Of a stretch of 41,048 nt of DNA, positions 1-9,312 are shown one piece after another. Made by a program: the position numbers and the translations under genes. The DNA comes from an uncultured Oscillospiraceae bacterium (GTDB lineage: Bacteria > Bacillota > Clostridia > Oscillospirales > Oscillospiraceae). The DNA is taken from positions 9,364-50,411 of the forward strand of contig CAJTUD010000012.1 of NCBI GenBank assembly GCA_910579725.1, read 5' to 3'. Under the pieces are notes generated by a model that saw only the letters and a program-made list of their open reading frames with translations, was not told the DNA's origin and searched no databases. The stretch's first letter is position 1. Each line of letters starts with the position of its first letter.

Positions 1-796
1 GGATAAAGTCGTCTAAAACCGATTTCAGCATGGACAACCTTTCAGAGGACGTGCCGGCGGGAAACAGCAGCGTCACACCGGACTGCCCGCCGCCATAGAG
101 CCGCTTGCAGTCCTCCCACTCCCGCGCGGAACGTATCCCCTCCTCCCACTGGAACTGCTCCGCGACTTCGCAGGGCTGCCCGGTCACAAGCCTTACCAGC
201 AGTTGGAGACCCTTTTTTGTGCCCCGAAGCCGGTTCAGCTCTACGGCGGCGGCCAGTATCTCCCGTTCCGGCAGTCCCAGCCCCATCCAAGAGGACGCGC
301 CCAGCCATCGGTGCAGCTCCGGCAGCGGATCAGGGCTGTTTGGGGACAGCCGCTCCGGAAACCGGGCCAGCTCCCGGTTTACATCCATATAAAGGGACTG
401 ATAGATCCCCAGCAGCTTTCGCAAAGTGCCGTCCTCCTGCATGACGGAGGGAAGGAAGCTGTCAACGGAAAGCCCCGGAAAAGTCAGTTCGTAGCTTATA
501 AGCGCCTCCCCCGGCTCCACCGTAAAGCAGAGAGAAAATCCTTTCACGCCGTAGAGCAAAAGATCGGACGCGGCGCGCTCCAAGGCCGGTTCCATCTCAT
601 AGACAGAGCCGGGGAATGGATCGTCCGCGGCATAGACCCGGACATAGACCGGCCCGGACACAGCCAGGGACAGCCGCAGCCACTCCATGCAGGACCGCAG
701 CCCCGGATACCAGCGGGAGCGGTATATGCCGTTTTCAAGCTGTCCGCACCGGGCCAGATCCCAGTCGGACCGGTAGCGGCGGATCGTCTGCTCCAT
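1..796 (-). CDS. Phage tail protein I-like baseplate protein (partial)
   Basis: Open reading frame on the minus strand from an ATG at 796 to the left edge, about 265 residues visible, with no stop in the window. It begins MEQTIRRYRSDWDLARC. Near residues 185-200 is the segment LNRLRGTKKGLQLLVRLVTG, which resembles the conserved RRGTxxGLxxLLxLxTG signature of the phage tail protein I / P2 gpI-like family found in baseplates of contractile tails. It starts 6 bases after the stop of the baseplate J-like gene and is the last visible gene of the CIS operon. In related systems this protein links wedge proteins to the tail fibre. The C-terminus is outside the window. Family assignment is by motif recognition only. 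Confidence 0.7.
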   Translation of the reverse strand, partial: MEQTIRRYRSDWDLARCGQLENGIYRSRWYPGLRSCMEWLRLSLAVSGPVYVRVYAADDPFPGSVYEMEPALERAASDLLLYGVKGFSLCFTVEPGEALISYELTFPGLSVDSFLPSVMQEDGTLRKLLGIYQSLYMDVNRELARFPERLSPNSPDPLPELHRWLGASSWMGLGLPEREILAAAVELNRLRGTKKGLQLLVRLVTGQPCEVAEQFQWEEGIRSAREWEDCKRLYGGGQSGVTLLFPAGTSSERLSMLKSVLDDFI

Positions 797-802
797 CCTG
801 TT

Positions 803-2713
803 CTATTCCTCCGTTACTTGAAACTGCTCCAGATAGGGCAAAACGTCGGCGCCCAACCTGATCCCGCCCTCCGGGGTACGGTGCCCATGACCGGATGATA
901 ACGCCCGCAGTTCCAGCGAGCGCACCGCCTTCACGCCGGGGGCGGCGCTCAGGGCGGAAAAAAGCGCCGTATAGGAAAGCTCTGCGCCAAAATCCAGCGG
1001 CCCCGTTACGCCGTCGGTGTGCGCTATGGCCACCGTTTCCAAATCCTGTGCCGATCCGCTGCATTGCACACGAACCTGTACCGCGACAGGGCAGTAGCGC
1101 GGGCCGCGCACCTCCAGGGGCGTACCAATCGTCCGAAACGGCTCCAGCCATGTTCGCAGCCGCTCCTTCTGCCAGCGCGTCAGGGGCGGCAGGCGGTCCG
1201 ATGCCCGGGGCTTTGCCAGCAGCGCCACACCCGCGCCCTGCTTTCCCAGCCTCGCGGCAGGGATCGCCTTTACCCGGTCCAGCGCCAGGCCGGGCGCGCG
1301 CCGGGCCAGCGTCTCATAGTCGGAGAGGGCCGCCGCCCGAGCGGGGGATTCCAGCTCCTTTGCCACGCGGAAAAAGGCGGTCTCGGCGTTCTCGGCGTCC
1401 TGTCCGCCCCACGCGGGGCGCAGGGGCCGCAGCGAGATATTCCCTCGTTCCATCCCGCCGCCCGCGCTGTTAGCCTTTGCGCCCAGCGTGCGGGCGCATC
1501 CGGCCACAAGAACTCGCCCGGCGGTAGGAACGCGGAAATCCCGCCCGTCTCCGAACCGGAGAACCTTGCGCGAGGGGTCCCACCGGCAGCCCCGAGGCAG
1601 CGTCCGCCCATCCTCCGGCAGGCATACCGGGCAGTCATGCCAGATACCGTTTTCTTCAATCATCAGGCGCAGGGAATCGAGAAGTATTCCGTCCTCCTCC
1701 AGAGAGATCTCCTCTCCGGGCAGCTCTCGCAGCGTGTGAAGGGCGGAGAAGTCCGGCTCCGCCGCCACCACCCGGATGATCTGCGCTTCCTCGCTCCGCG
1801 CCCCGCATACCTGGCCGTCTTTCACAAAGAGGGTTGAATCCTCCCGCCAGCCGTCCTCCTCAGCAGAGAAAAGCCGTAATGTCCAATTCCCCGCCCAATC
1901 CGGGGGCAGGCGGTAGGGGGCCTTCAGGTCCATGTACTGGCTCCTGGTATGGCGCTGCTCCAGCGTCACCGGGCATAGCGCCGCGGCGGAGATCCGCGGC
2001 TCGCCCTCCACTTCGCCCTGTATCATAAGGCGCAGCGTGTCGGAGGCAGCCGGAGGGGTGACGGTCACATAACCACTTTGCAACAGGCCGCAGGTGCCGT
2101 CCGCGCAGGGAGCTTCCCGCCACGCGCCGTCTGTCCATATCTGTGCCGCCAGATGAATAGGAGGCGGCGTATGTTCATCCGGCGGAACCCTCCCAGGTTC
2201 CGGCTGCAATTCCAGCCAAAGGGGGGCGGGTGCACCAGCGGTTAGTGGCGCTGTCGATGTCATTTCCAATTCGGCGGGCGCGTCATGGCCCACGATCAGG
2301 GGCGCATCCTCCCGCAGCGCACTCCGGCGCCGGCCTTGGAGCAGCGATATTTTTTGTACCCGCCGCCAGCCGTCCCCCGGGGCCTCCTCCACCTCGAAGG
2401 GAACGCCGTCAATATCAAAGCGCATCCCAGGCCATATCGCACCGTCCCCCTCCGGGACCGCCATCAATCGGGCCGGGGTCAGCGTCTGGGGCGCTTCTCC
2501 CAGCAGCTTCAGGTAAGCGGTATAGTGCTCCTCCCGCAGGCGGTCGATCTCACGATTCTGCACGGTCACGAGATAGGACGTCAGCTCCAGCAGCGCCACC
2601 GCCGGATCGCTGGGGATCGCGTCACTCCAGCCGGGGACCAGCTGAGCCATGCGAGCGCAGGCACGCTGGTACAGCTCCTGCCAGCTGGCGCCATCCAGAT
2701 TCAGCGAGTACAC
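803..2713 (-). CDS. Baseplate J-like wedge protein (second, Afp12-like)
   Basis: A 636-aa protein with a GTG start at 2713, supported by an AGGAGGAGG ribosome site seven bases upstream. The start overlaps the end of the preceding wedge gene by 13 bases, so the two are translationally coupled. The N-terminus (residues 15-70) has the pattern VPGWSDAIPSDPAVALLELT followed by a helix ending in REIDRLREEHYTAYLKLLG. This is typical of large baseplate J / gp6-like proteins of extracellular CIS (Afp12/Pvc12). The C-terminal third (from about residue 440) contains the ALSDYETLARRAPGLALDRVKA segment common to baseplate J proteins. It should form part of the baseplate ring around the spike. Confidence 0.85.
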   Translation of the reverse strand: MYSLNLDGASWQELYQRACARMAQLVPGWSDAIPSDPAVALLELTSYLVTVQNREIDRLREEHYTAYLKLLGEAPQTLTPARLMAVPEGDGAIWPGMRFDIDGVPFEVEEAPGDGWRRVQKISLLQGRRRSALREDAPLIVGHDAPAELEMTSTAPLTAGAPAPLWLELQPEPGRVPPDEHTPPPIHLAAQIWTDGAWREAPCADGTCGLLQSGYVTVTPPAASDTLRLMIQGEVEGEPRISAAALCPVTLEQRHTRSQYMDLKAPYRLPPDWAGNWTLRLFSAEEDGWREDSTLFVKDGQVCGARSEEAQIIRVVAAEPDFSALHTLRELPGEEISLEEDGILLDSLRLMIEENGIWHDCPVCLPEDGRTLPRGCRWDPSRKVLRFGDGRDFRVPTAGRVLVAGCARTLGAKANSAGGGMERGNISLRPLRPAWGGQDAENAETAFFRVAKELESPARAAALSDYETLARRAPGLALDRVKAIPAARLGKQGAGVALLAKPRASDRLPPLTRWQKERLRTWLEPFRTIGTPLEVRGPRYCPVAVQVRVQCSGSAQDLETVAIAHTDGVTGPLDFGAELSYTALFSALSAAPGVKAVRSLELRALSSGHGHRTPEGGIRLGADVLPYLEQFQVTEE

Positions 2714-5163
2714 AGCGATTCCTCCTCCTTTTTCATCAGGTGAACGGTGTAAGCGCCTGGCAGCGGCAGGGCGAAGGGGTCTTTCACATGGGAACAGTCC
2801 AGCTCCCGGCCGTCCGGCGCCGCGGCGGTCAGCAGCAGTTTGACAATCGAGAGATCCGGCAGGCAGGCTTGCAGATAGTTCCGGGCCTCCATTTCAACGG
2901 GCAGGCACCCGATTTTCCAGCCCTCACCCTGAAAGCGCCCGGAGGCGGGGTGCAGAAAGCGGTCCAGGGCGGCGCATACCATATGCCGGGCAGCTTCCAG
3001 GGGGATGTCCTGCGCCGGCCGCAGCCAGATTATGGCGCTCACCGGATAAAATACCGGCTCCCGTACCGCGATAGAAAGGCCCAGTGCGGGCAAGGCGCTG
3101 CTGCACTCCAGCAGGAAGCGGATCTCTTCCTTTCGTAGAGCGAAGGCCGCCGCATGGCAAAATACGTCCCGCATGAGCGCGGCAACGTAGAGGGTATCGT
3201 CCTTCCGGACACAGCGGGTACGCAGTACGTCCCGCAGCTGGGTGCAGATCAGCTCCTCCACATCCGCGGCGGATACGCACCGGCCCCAGTGGTGCTGGTG
3301 CGCCCTGGCGCGGCGCAGCAGGGCCGTCTGGTCCTCTACAGCCGACCCGCCAAAGCCCTTCGTCAGCGTGACGGCGCGGAGCGTCCCGCCCCGCAGCGGG
3401 GAAAGCGCTTCGTCCTTTTGGCACCGCTCCCCGCTGTCCGTCTGAAGTCGGGCGACGCCGCAGGCCATCCCTGCAAGGCGCGGGAATTGCCGCCCCTGGG
3501 ACAGCCGTTCGGCATCGTCCCGCAGGCACAGCCACCAGCGGCGCAATCCGAAGCGGACGCTCCATTGGCCCCGTATGTCGTTTATGGTCATCACGCCGCT
3601 GTGGGAGAGGCCCTCGGTCCCGTCCTCCAACGTGAGGGGGCGCTCCCGCCCATCCGACCCGATCTCCCACGCGGAGAGCTGACCGCCGGGAACACGATTT
3701 AGAAGAGTGAGATACAACCGCATCAGCGGCCCGGAGGGCGGGCGGTCAAAGCTCAGCCACCAGCAGCTCCCCTCCGGCGTAACGCTCTGAAACAGCGGCA
3801 GGCGGAGATTTTCCAAAGGGTGAAAGGACTTCTCGGTCTGGCCGCGGACAGATACGGACACAGGCGCGTTTTCCAGCAGCGCAGAGAATTGAAGCCCGGC
3901 GATCTCCGGCGCATGACAGCGCCGGGGCAGCCAGCCGCTGTTTTCCGCCCGTCCGATCCGCCAGCGCAGCCACAGCCTGCTTTGCCCCCCCTCCTCGCAA
4001 GGGGCGGCATCCTCCGGCCAGCGGAACTGGACCTCCACCAGCGCCGCGCCATGCTCCCCGGCGGCAAAACTGCCGGTATCGCTTTCTGTGCCGGGTATCA
4101 TTATCCAGACGCGGCCGTTCCAATACTCCCAAAGTACCTGGTCCGCCCATACGTCCCGGACAGGCGGAGGGGGCGGGGGCAGGCGGCGCATCACAGGCCG
4201 GTACTCCGGCTGTTGCTCCATGCCGGGCAGCAGATCCTCCCGCTCCCGTATGGAAAGGGCAAAGCGGACGGTGATCTGCGCGCCCCGCAGAGTGAGCGCG
4301 TCCTGACATGACAAGCAGCAGGTGCGCCAGGTTTCCGGCGCCTCCCCAAAGGGGAGCCACCGCGCCCCAGTGCAGGGGCCGTCCCCGTCCCATGCCAAAT
4401 CCAGGGGAATCTCCCGCCGCTGGGTGCGGATAAAAACAGGCCCAATAGCCTCCGCCGGCAGGCTGGCGGACGGCACAGCTGCATGAAGGGCCAGTCCACC
4501 TGACGCGGCGGGGAGGGAGAAACGCAGATTTTCCCCGTCCCGTTCCGGGGCGGAGAGGGAGAGCATATCCCCGCAGGCGCATACCAGCGACCAGGAAACC
4601 GAATCGCCGCACAAGAGCGCCAGCAGCCGGGGCGACGCCTGGGGCAGCGTCAACTCCACCTGACAGCCATGCTGGGATGAGAGGGCGTCCGGATGGGAAA
4701 AGCGCACCTCCGGGCCGGGCAGACCCTCCAGCTGAAGGTCGAAAAGGCGGGTGGGCTGCTCCAAGGTGGGGACACAGAGTGGAATCACTTTCCCGCCGCC
4801 GGTTAAAAACTGATCGGTCAGCCGGGCGGGTTCCGCCTGGGTGTCCTCCGCCGTATGCCAGAGCCTTGCGCCGTCGCCGGACATATAAAGCTCTTTTCCC
4901 GCGCCAACAAAACCGCCCTCCGGGGAAGTCAGGGAGGCATAGGCGTGCATGGGATCGGCGGGAAGCGGCGTCAGCTCCCAGCCCCGCAGGAACGCCAGCT
5001 CATGCTTTTGGGGCAGGCGGGCAAGGCGCGTCTTGGATTCCTCGATCATCTCTGCGGCGGCGAGTAAAACCGCAGATTCCACCTCTCCGCTCTCCAGGTC
5101 ATACCGCCACTGGGGCAGATAGGAGCGGATATATTCCTGATACGCACTCCAAAACGAATCCAA
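2701..5163 (-). CDS. Baseplate J-like wedge protein (first, Afp11-like)
   Basis: An 820-aa protein starting at a TTG at 5163, with a GAGGGGGTGA ribosome site just upstream. The N-terminal 60 residues and overall size match the larger of the two consecutive wedge proteins in CIS loci (Afp11/Pvc11, distant gp6 relatives). A C-terminal block (about residues 620-720) with VTLTKGFGGSAVEDQ followed by RCVSAADVEELICTQLRDV resembles the conserved ending of baseplate J proteins. A proline run (six P in a row) near residue 330 is probably a linker. It lies between gp25 and the second wedge gene, the usual order. It is predicted to be cytoplasmic and to assemble with gp25 around the central spike. Confidence 0.8.
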   Translation of the reverse strand: MDSFWSAYQEYIRSYLPQWRYDLESGEVESAVLLAAAEMIEESKTRLARLPQKHELAFLRGWELTPLPADPMHAYASLTSPEGGFVGAGKELYMSGDGARLWHTAEDTQAEPARLTDQFLTGGGKVIPLCVPTLEQPTRLFDLQLEGLPGPEVRFSHPDALSSQHGCQVELTLPQASPRLLALLCGDSVSWSLVCACGDMLSLSAPERDGENLRFSLPAASGGLALHAAVPSASLPAEAIGPVFIRTQRREIPLDLAWDGDGPCTGARWLPFGEAPETWRTCCLSCQDALTLRGAQITVRFALSIREREDLLPGMEQQPEYRPVMRRLPPPPPPVRDVWADQVLWEYWNGRVWIMIPGTESDTGSFAAGEHGAALVEVQFRWPEDAAPCEEGGQSRLWLRWRIGRAENSGWLPRRCHAPEIAGLQFSALLENAPVSVSVRGQTEKSFHPLENLRLPLFQSVTPEGSCWWLSFDRPPSGPLMRLYLTLLNRVPGGQLSAWEIGSDGRERPLTLEDGTEGLSHSGVMTINDIRGQWSVRFGLRRWWLCLRDDAERLSQGRQFPRLAGMACGVARLQTDSGERCQKDEALSPLRGGTLRAVTLTKGFGGSAVEDQTALLRRARAHQHHWGRCVSAADVEELICTQLRDVLRTRCVRKDDTLYVAALMRDVFCHAAAFALRKEEIRFLLECSSALPALGLSIAVREPVFYPVSAIIWLRPAQDIPLEAARHMVCAALDRFLHPASGRFQGEGWKIGCLPVEMEARNYLQACLPDLSIVKLLLTAAAPDGRELDCSHVKDPFALPLPGAYTVHLMKKEEESLCTR

Positions 5164-5198
5164 AGCCCGTCACCCCCTCTCATTTTTTAACATACTGC

Positions 5199-5567
5199 TC
5201 AGGCCGCCTGGAGGACGACCGGCTGACTGACGGCGATGCCGCTGCGCCGCACCTCATAAAAGACATTGACGATCAGCTGTCCATTCTCCGGTTGGCGGTC
5301 AAACTCCGCCCGGATGTTCCAGATCCGCGGCTCCCACATCTGGAGCGCGGCAATTACCTCCTGGCGAATCAGGTTGCAGGTCGTGGTGTCCATCAGCTCA
5401 AAGGCATACTGATCCAAATTGACGCCAAACTTGGGACGAAAAGGGCGCTCCCCTCGTCGGGTGGTCAAAATGAGGTGGACAGACTGCTTGATCTCCTCCA
5501 GCTCGCTCAAAAGCCGGAACCGGCCCAGGCCGGATTCCAACCGGCAGGGAAAAGCCATTGCCGCCAT
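5199..5567 (-). CDS. gp25-like baseplate protein (GPW/gp25 family)
   Basis: A 122-aa protein with an ATG at 5567 preceded by GGAGGACG. The segment EEIKQSVHLILTTRRGERPF at about residues 25-45 and the following FRPKFGVNLDQYAFE match the GPW/gp25/Afp9/TssE family, whose E-x-x-I/V-x-x-x-L-x-T-x-x-GER core is characteristic. The protein stitches wedge proteins to the first sheath ring in contractile tails. It sits between the gpV-like spike and the wedge genes, as in Afp loci. It ends in Ala-Ala. Confidence 0.93.
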   Translation of the reverse strand: MAAMAFPCRLESGLGRFRLLSELEEIKQSVHLILTTRRGERPFRPKFGVNLDQYAFELMDTTTCNLIRQEVIAALQMWEPRIWNIRAEFDRQPENGQLIVNVFYEVRRSGIAVSQPVVLQAA

Positions 5568-5590
5568 AAAAACGTCCTCCGCTCCTCTTA

Positions 5591-6328
5591 TCAGTTGAGT
5601 TTAATCATGCTGCCCTTCACCTGGGTCACGCCGCTGGAGGTCAGATCCAGCTTGCCCTTGCCCTCCACCTTTGCGCTCTGGGCGGCGGACACCTCTATGC
5701 TCTGTCCCTTGACCGCTGCTTTCTGCGTCGCGCTTGCCTTGATCTCTTTCCCGCTCATATCCAGCGTTCCCTTGGCCTTGACGGTAATATTTCCCTCGCT
5801 GTCAAAGGTGATGGAGGCCCCGCCGCAGGAGAGGGTCAGCTCCTTTCCGGCGGACAGCTTGATCGTATCGTTTTTTACGTCCAGCTGAAAAACAGGCGTC
5901 TCCTTTTCCACCGCGCAAAGGGTGACAGTCTGCGTCTCATCCTCCAGCTTCAGCTCCAGCCCGCCGGACGTATGGATGGTGATGGCGGTGCGGTCCTTGG
6001 TATCGTCCAGGGTGACGCGGTGGCCGGAGCGGGTCAGAAACTGCTTGATGTCATTTTTCTCCGTCCAACAGGCGGCGGTCTGCTCATCCCCGCCGGGACG
6101 GTGGATATGGATGATCCTCGCCTCCCCGCCAGGGTGGGCGGGAAGCTCCACCTCAACCACGTCTCCGATCTCCGGCAGCCAGTAGACCCCGGACATTCCC
6201 TGTTCCACCCGCGCATAAACGGTATCGCCGTTTTTGTCATAAGCGCCGATGGACACCTCCACCAGCCCCTTATTCTCTTCCGCAGGATAGGAGAGGACCT
6301 TGCCCCGCAGGATTTCGCGCTCCGCCAT
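5591..6328 (-). CDS. Spike protein, gpV/gp5-like (VgrG C-terminal half)
   Basis: A 245-aa protein, ATG at 6328 after GGAGGAGTGACAG. Residues 8-75 form a gp5 OB-fold-like domain with VYWLPEIGDVVEVELPAHPG, the usual baseplate assembly protein V motif. From about residue 95 the chain consists of short alternating beta repeats (for example ITFDSEGNITVKAKGTLDMS) expected to form the trimeric beta-helix needle. The gpD-like partner is the preceding gene, separated by 3 bases, so the Afp8/VgrG-type spike is encoded as two proteins here. It forms the central piercing spike that carries the PAAR-like tip. Confidence 0.9.
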   Translation of the reverse strand: MAEREILRGKVLSYPAEENKGLVEVSIGAYDKNGDTVYARVEQGMSGVYWLPEIGDVVEVELPAHPGGEARIIHIHRPGGDEQTAACWTEKNDIKQFLTRSGHRVTLDDTKDRTAITIHTSGGLELKLEDETQTVTLCAVEKETPVFQLDVKNDTIKLSAGKELTLSCGGASITFDSEGNITVKAKGTLDMSGKEIKASATQKAAVKGQSIEVSAAQSAKVEGKGKLDLTSSGVTQVKGSMIKLN

Positions 6329-6331
6329 CTG

Positions 6332-7396
6332 TCACTCCTCCGCCTCAAACCAGGTCTCAAAGCCCGTTTCATCCAAAATGTGCCGGACGGTATGAATATA
6401 GTAGGTCCCATTGACCGGTTTACTCAAACCCTCCGCCTTTATAAACCGCCCGGGCCGCAGTTCAGGCAGACCCACCCCATGCCCGGTCAGACCGCCGGAT
6501 TGACGCTGCCGCCAATCCATTCTGGCCTTGGAGAGATACTGGGCCTGGGCCATGGTCCGTACAAACGGCTCCGGCTGATAGAAGTCGCCGGAAAGGACGC
6601 CGCTCATTTTATCCGTTCCAAAACCGCTGTCTTTTTTCCGCGCCTGCCGGGAGTACAGCCGTTCGCCGTTATCGTCCGTTCCGCCCACCGCGATGGCCGC
6701 ACATTGTCCTGCCAGCGTCCGGCGGCGTTTCAGGCTTACCAGTCCGTTGGGACCGTCAAAGGTCAGTACAGCGCCGCTTTCTGGCCGGGGCTTTCCAAAG
6801 TACAGCTCATCCGCGAAGGCGTAAAACTCATAGCACAGAAAATCCGCCGCCGCGCACACAACAGCGTAATCGGAGGGACCGGGACGCAGAGCGGGCAGAT
6901 CCCAATCTTTCGGCGCCGGGTCTATGGTCCGCTTCTTTGCCAGCTCGCTATAACAGCTCTGGCCGAGAATGTCCTGGATCATCTGCGACATTGCCCTTTG
7001 CGCTCCCGCGTCAGCGCAGGAAGTCAGCATCAGCCGTCCCCGCACATCCAGACACACCGCTTCCAGCAGCATGAGCGTCCCGTTCAACGGATCGCTCCAA
7101 AGCACGTCGTAGAGGAAGCCGCAGAACACCTCCGTCAGGCTCTTTCCGTATCCGATGGAAAACGAACACACCGCGCCGGGCTGGAACGCGTCCAGCCACG
7201 CCGCGCCATGCTCCTGTTCCGGGTCCAGCACCGCTTCCAGCGCCAGCACACCCGCCTGCCGGGTACAGGTCAGCTCGCACTCCACCCGGGTCAGGCGCGC
7301 GTCATCGCCGACGTCCAGCGATTTGCCGCCTACATTCAGCGCGTAATTGGGTTCGCGCATGGCGTCATAGGTTTGGTACAGGGCGGAAAACTTCAT
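6332..7396 (-). CDS. Spike hub protein, gpD/gp27-like (VgrG N-terminal half)
   Basis: A 354-aa protein; ATG at 7396 follows AAAGGGGGA. The N-terminal half has the beta-barrel pattern of phage late control D / gp27 proteins (segments ALNVGGKSLDVGDDARLTRV and CSFSIGYGKSLTEVFCGFLYDV). The C-terminal half has the second barrel and a GTYYIHTVRHILDETGFETWF ending, typical of gpD. It forms the trimeric adapter between the six-fold tube and the three-fold spike. It is coupled to the gpV-like gene downstream. No lysozyme or effector domain is visible. Confidence 0.88.
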   Translation of the reverse strand: MKFSALYQTYDAMREPNYALNVGGKSLDVGDDARLTRVECELTCTRQAGVLALEAVLDPEQEHGAAWLDAFQPGAVCSFSIGYGKSLTEVFCGFLYDVLWSDPLNGTLMLLEAVCLDVRGRLMLTSCADAGAQRAMSQMIQDILGQSCYSELAKKRTIDPAPKDWDLPALRPGPSDYAVVCAAADFLCYEFYAFADELYFGKPRPESGAVLTFDGPNGLVSLKRRRTLAGQCAAIAVGGTDDNGERLYSRQARKKDSGFGTDKMSGVLSGDFYQPEPFVRTMAQAQYLSKARMDWRQRQSGGLTGHGVGLPELRPGRFIKAEGLSKPVNGTYYIHTVRHILDETGFETWFEAEE

Positions 7397-7411
7397 TGTC
7401 AGAGTCCCCCT

Positions 7412-8008
7412 TTATTGGAACAGCCAGGAGAGACTGGACAGGTAGAGCGCATCATCCTGCTGTAAAAAATCTGTGCCTGAAATGTCGCCCAACGCCTGAT
7501 TATTGATGGAGGCGCTGACGTCGGGATCTTCCCCCCGGATGGTGATGGAGACCTCCGCCTGGACCGGCGTACCGTCAAAAGCGAACATCTGATAGGTCGC
7601 CTGGAAGGATTCCAGCGTGCCGGTGTGGGTCATGGTGCCCCATGCGAAAGATATTTTGGGCTTGCTGCTCTTCGGCGCAGTATTGCCAGTGGCCGCGCTT
7701 TCTGCCGCTGCGGGCAGGAATGCCCGAATGCGGTTGATCGTGGGCCGGACATCGCTATAGGTAAGCTCATTGATGTAAGAGTGGAAAAAGAGCCTGACGG
7801 ACAACCGCGCGCTCTGCTTCTTTCCCAGAGGAGACGACTGGAACTCGGATACCTGCATCTGGCCATCGCCGCCCTGTTCGGCAACGCCTTTCTGGGATCT
7901 AAAATCTATACCGGCGGAGTATTCCAGCGTATTGGGATTGAACTGTACGGAAAAGCCATTTTTAGGTGAGTCCGGGTCAAAGATCCGAGCTTTCTGATAG
8001 GCGATCAT
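7412..8008 (-). CDS. CIS tube/hub adapter protein (Afp7/Pvc7, gp53-like)
   Basis: A 198-aa protein; ATG at 8008 with GGAGG ten bases upstream. The N-terminus KARIFDPDSPKNGFSVQFNP followed by NTLEYS is the hallmark of the contractile injection system tube/LysM-type protein family (CIS_tube; Afp7). The FNP-x-x-L/Y motif appears at about residues 22-30. A LysM domain often found at the C-terminus of relatives is not evident, and the protein ends shortly after the conserved domain. In known particles this protein joins the tube to the spike hub. It lies directly before the gpD-like gene, as expected. Confidence 0.85.
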   Translation of the reverse strand: MIAYQKARIFDPDSPKNGFSVQFNPNTLEYSAGIDFRSQKGVAEQGGDGQMQVSEFQSSPLGKKQSARLSVRLFFHSYINELTYSDVRPTINRIRAFLPAAAESAATGNTAPKSSKPKISFAWGTMTHTGTLESFQATYQMFAFDGTPVQAEVSITIRGEDPDVSASINNQALGDISGTDFLQQDDALYLSSLSWLFQ

Positions 8009-8011
8009 CGG

Positions 8012-8872
8012 TCACATTCCTCCCCGGCGCAGAGAATCCAGCCGGCTTTGACGGCTCAGGGCATCGGCCACGCCGCGTACCAAAACCTGAAAATCACTGC
8101 TGCTTAGCCGAAAACTGCTCTCCAGCGGCGGCACTGGCCTCTGCGCCTCGGCCTGCCGTTCCCGATCACGCTCTTGCTCCAGTGGGGGCTGTGGAGGAGA
8201 GGCAAGGCGCTTTGCCGCTGGCAGATACCGTAGATCCTCCGGCACAGGCGTTTCCCGGCTGGCGTACCGGTGAAGGAAGCCGCCGCTTTCGTCCTGTCGG
8301 ATATAGCGGACATACTGCCTGCGGATCAGGCTGTGGAAAATGGCGCCGTCCAGCTTTTCCACCGTCTGCTGGTAAAACCGGCGCAGCGTGGTCAGCGTCT
8401 GGTGGCGGCCCAATACGCTCTGCACCAGCAGCAGGGACTGTGCCGGTTTCCCGCGATGCTCCTCCCGCTGCCGTTCCCAAAAGCCCTGGAACATCTGCTG
8501 ATAAAAGGGGCGCATGGTCTGGCGGGCGCTCTCCATAGACAAAATACGGAGCAGCCTGCGGGCGGTCCATGCGGGGCGGGAGGGGTCCATGGCGTTTTCC
8601 TCCGCTGGGTGGGCCGCGCTCTGGCGCACCAGCAGCGTGGTATGGCCCTGTCCGCCCGCTCTGGCGGTGATCTGGCTGCGGAGGTGCTGATGGGTGGTCT
8701 GGTGGAGATGCACCACCGTCTGATGGACGGTGTTCCGGATGATCCGCGGCGCCGGAGGCTGGAGCGTCTGCACGATGGGGCGCGTACTTCGGTACACCAG
8801 CTCCGGAGACCGGGCGCTGCGGCTGTGCCGGCCGGCGCGAGACAGCCCCACGCCGGCGGACAGCCGGGCCAT
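8012..8872 (-). CDS. Uncharacterised basic CIS-locus protein
   Basis: A 286-aa reading frame from an ATG at 8872, one base after the stop of the second tube gene; longer starts would run into that gene. It is rich in Arg, His and Gln. Several HQTxxHLHQ-type stretches sit in the N-terminal third, a helical middle region contains repeated FYQQ motifs, and a Pro/Glu/Arg-rich linker precedes a short C-terminal helix (SSFRLSSSDFQVLVRGVADA). I do not recognise the family. Its position between the Afp5-like tube and the Afp7-like hub corresponds to Afp6, another adapter protein, so a structural or assembly role is plausible. There is no signal peptide and no membrane segment. Confidence 0.65.
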   Translation of the reverse strand: MARLSAGVGLSRAGRHSRSARSPELVYRSTRPIVQTLQPPAPRIIRNTVHQTVVHLHQTTHQHLRSQITARAGGQGHTTLLVRQSAAHPAEENAMDPSRPAWTARRLLRILSMESARQTMRPFYQQMFQGFWERQREEHRGKPAQSLLLVQSVLGRHQTLTTLRRFYQQTVEKLDGAIFHSLIRRQYVRYIRQDESGGFLHRYASRETPVPEDLRYLPAAKRLASPPQPPLEQERDRERQAEAQRPVPPLESSFRLSSSDFQVLVRGVADALSRQSRLDSLRRGGM

Positions 8873-8873
8873 A

Positions 8874-9290
8874 CTATAATGGCGAGACAAGCAGGTGCTC
8901 ATAATTGAGCTCAAACCGGTCGATAAGGATTGTATTTTGCAGCGCATCCAGCTCACCAGCCTCCCATTTCTTTACCACCAGTCCCGTCAGCGTGTAGAAC
9001 TTCCCCAGCAGCTGCACCCCCTCCGGGGAACGCACCTCAATCCGCATGGGCAGAAACAGCCGTTCGCCCGCCAGATAAAAGGGGAAAAACTCTCCGGCAT
9101 AGGCGCCGCGCTCCATCCGCAGGGTACCGGGCGTCTTGGTGGGGGCACGTAGCACATGCACGCGATCATTGATCCCGCCCTCCTGATAAACGGTTGTCTC
9201 AGCCTCCCGGCCCAGGCCGGACACCTTGGAGAAGCCGAACTCCATCACACCGAGAAAGACACGGAAGGTATAAGCGGCTAAGGGGTCCAT
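8874..9290 (-). CDS. Second tube-like protein (gp19 family, Afp5-like)
   Basis: A 138-aa protein. The ATG at 9290 is preferred because AAGGAGGT lies ten bases upstream; the in-frame ATG at 9299 is only one base from that site. The segment FSKVSGLGREAETTVYQEGG at about residues 18-40 is typical of the T4 gp19-like tail tube family, where a 'VSGL' is followed by E-x-x-x-Y-x-E-G-G. CIS loci carry one main tube gene near the sheath and one or more variants near the hub. This copy, before the hub genes, matches the variant that starts the tube. Confidence 0.85.
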   Translation of the reverse strand: MDPLAAYTFRVFLGVMEFGFSKVSGLGREAETTVYQEGGINDRVHVLRAPTKTPGTLRMERGAYAGEFFPFYLAGERLFLPMRIEVRSPEGVQLLGKFYTLTGLVVKKWEAGELDALQNTILIDRFELNYEHLLVSPL

Positions 9291-9312
9291 ATGGCGCATA
9301 CCTCCTTACGGC

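Noticed and set aside
203..898. Long plus-strand frames across the CIS operon (also 2230-3138, 5972-7465, 10293-11369, 16322-17356)
   Set aside because: They are antisense to genes with clear family motifs, lack ribosome sites and have Arg/Pro/Gln-rich composition typical of shadows in GC-rich DNA.
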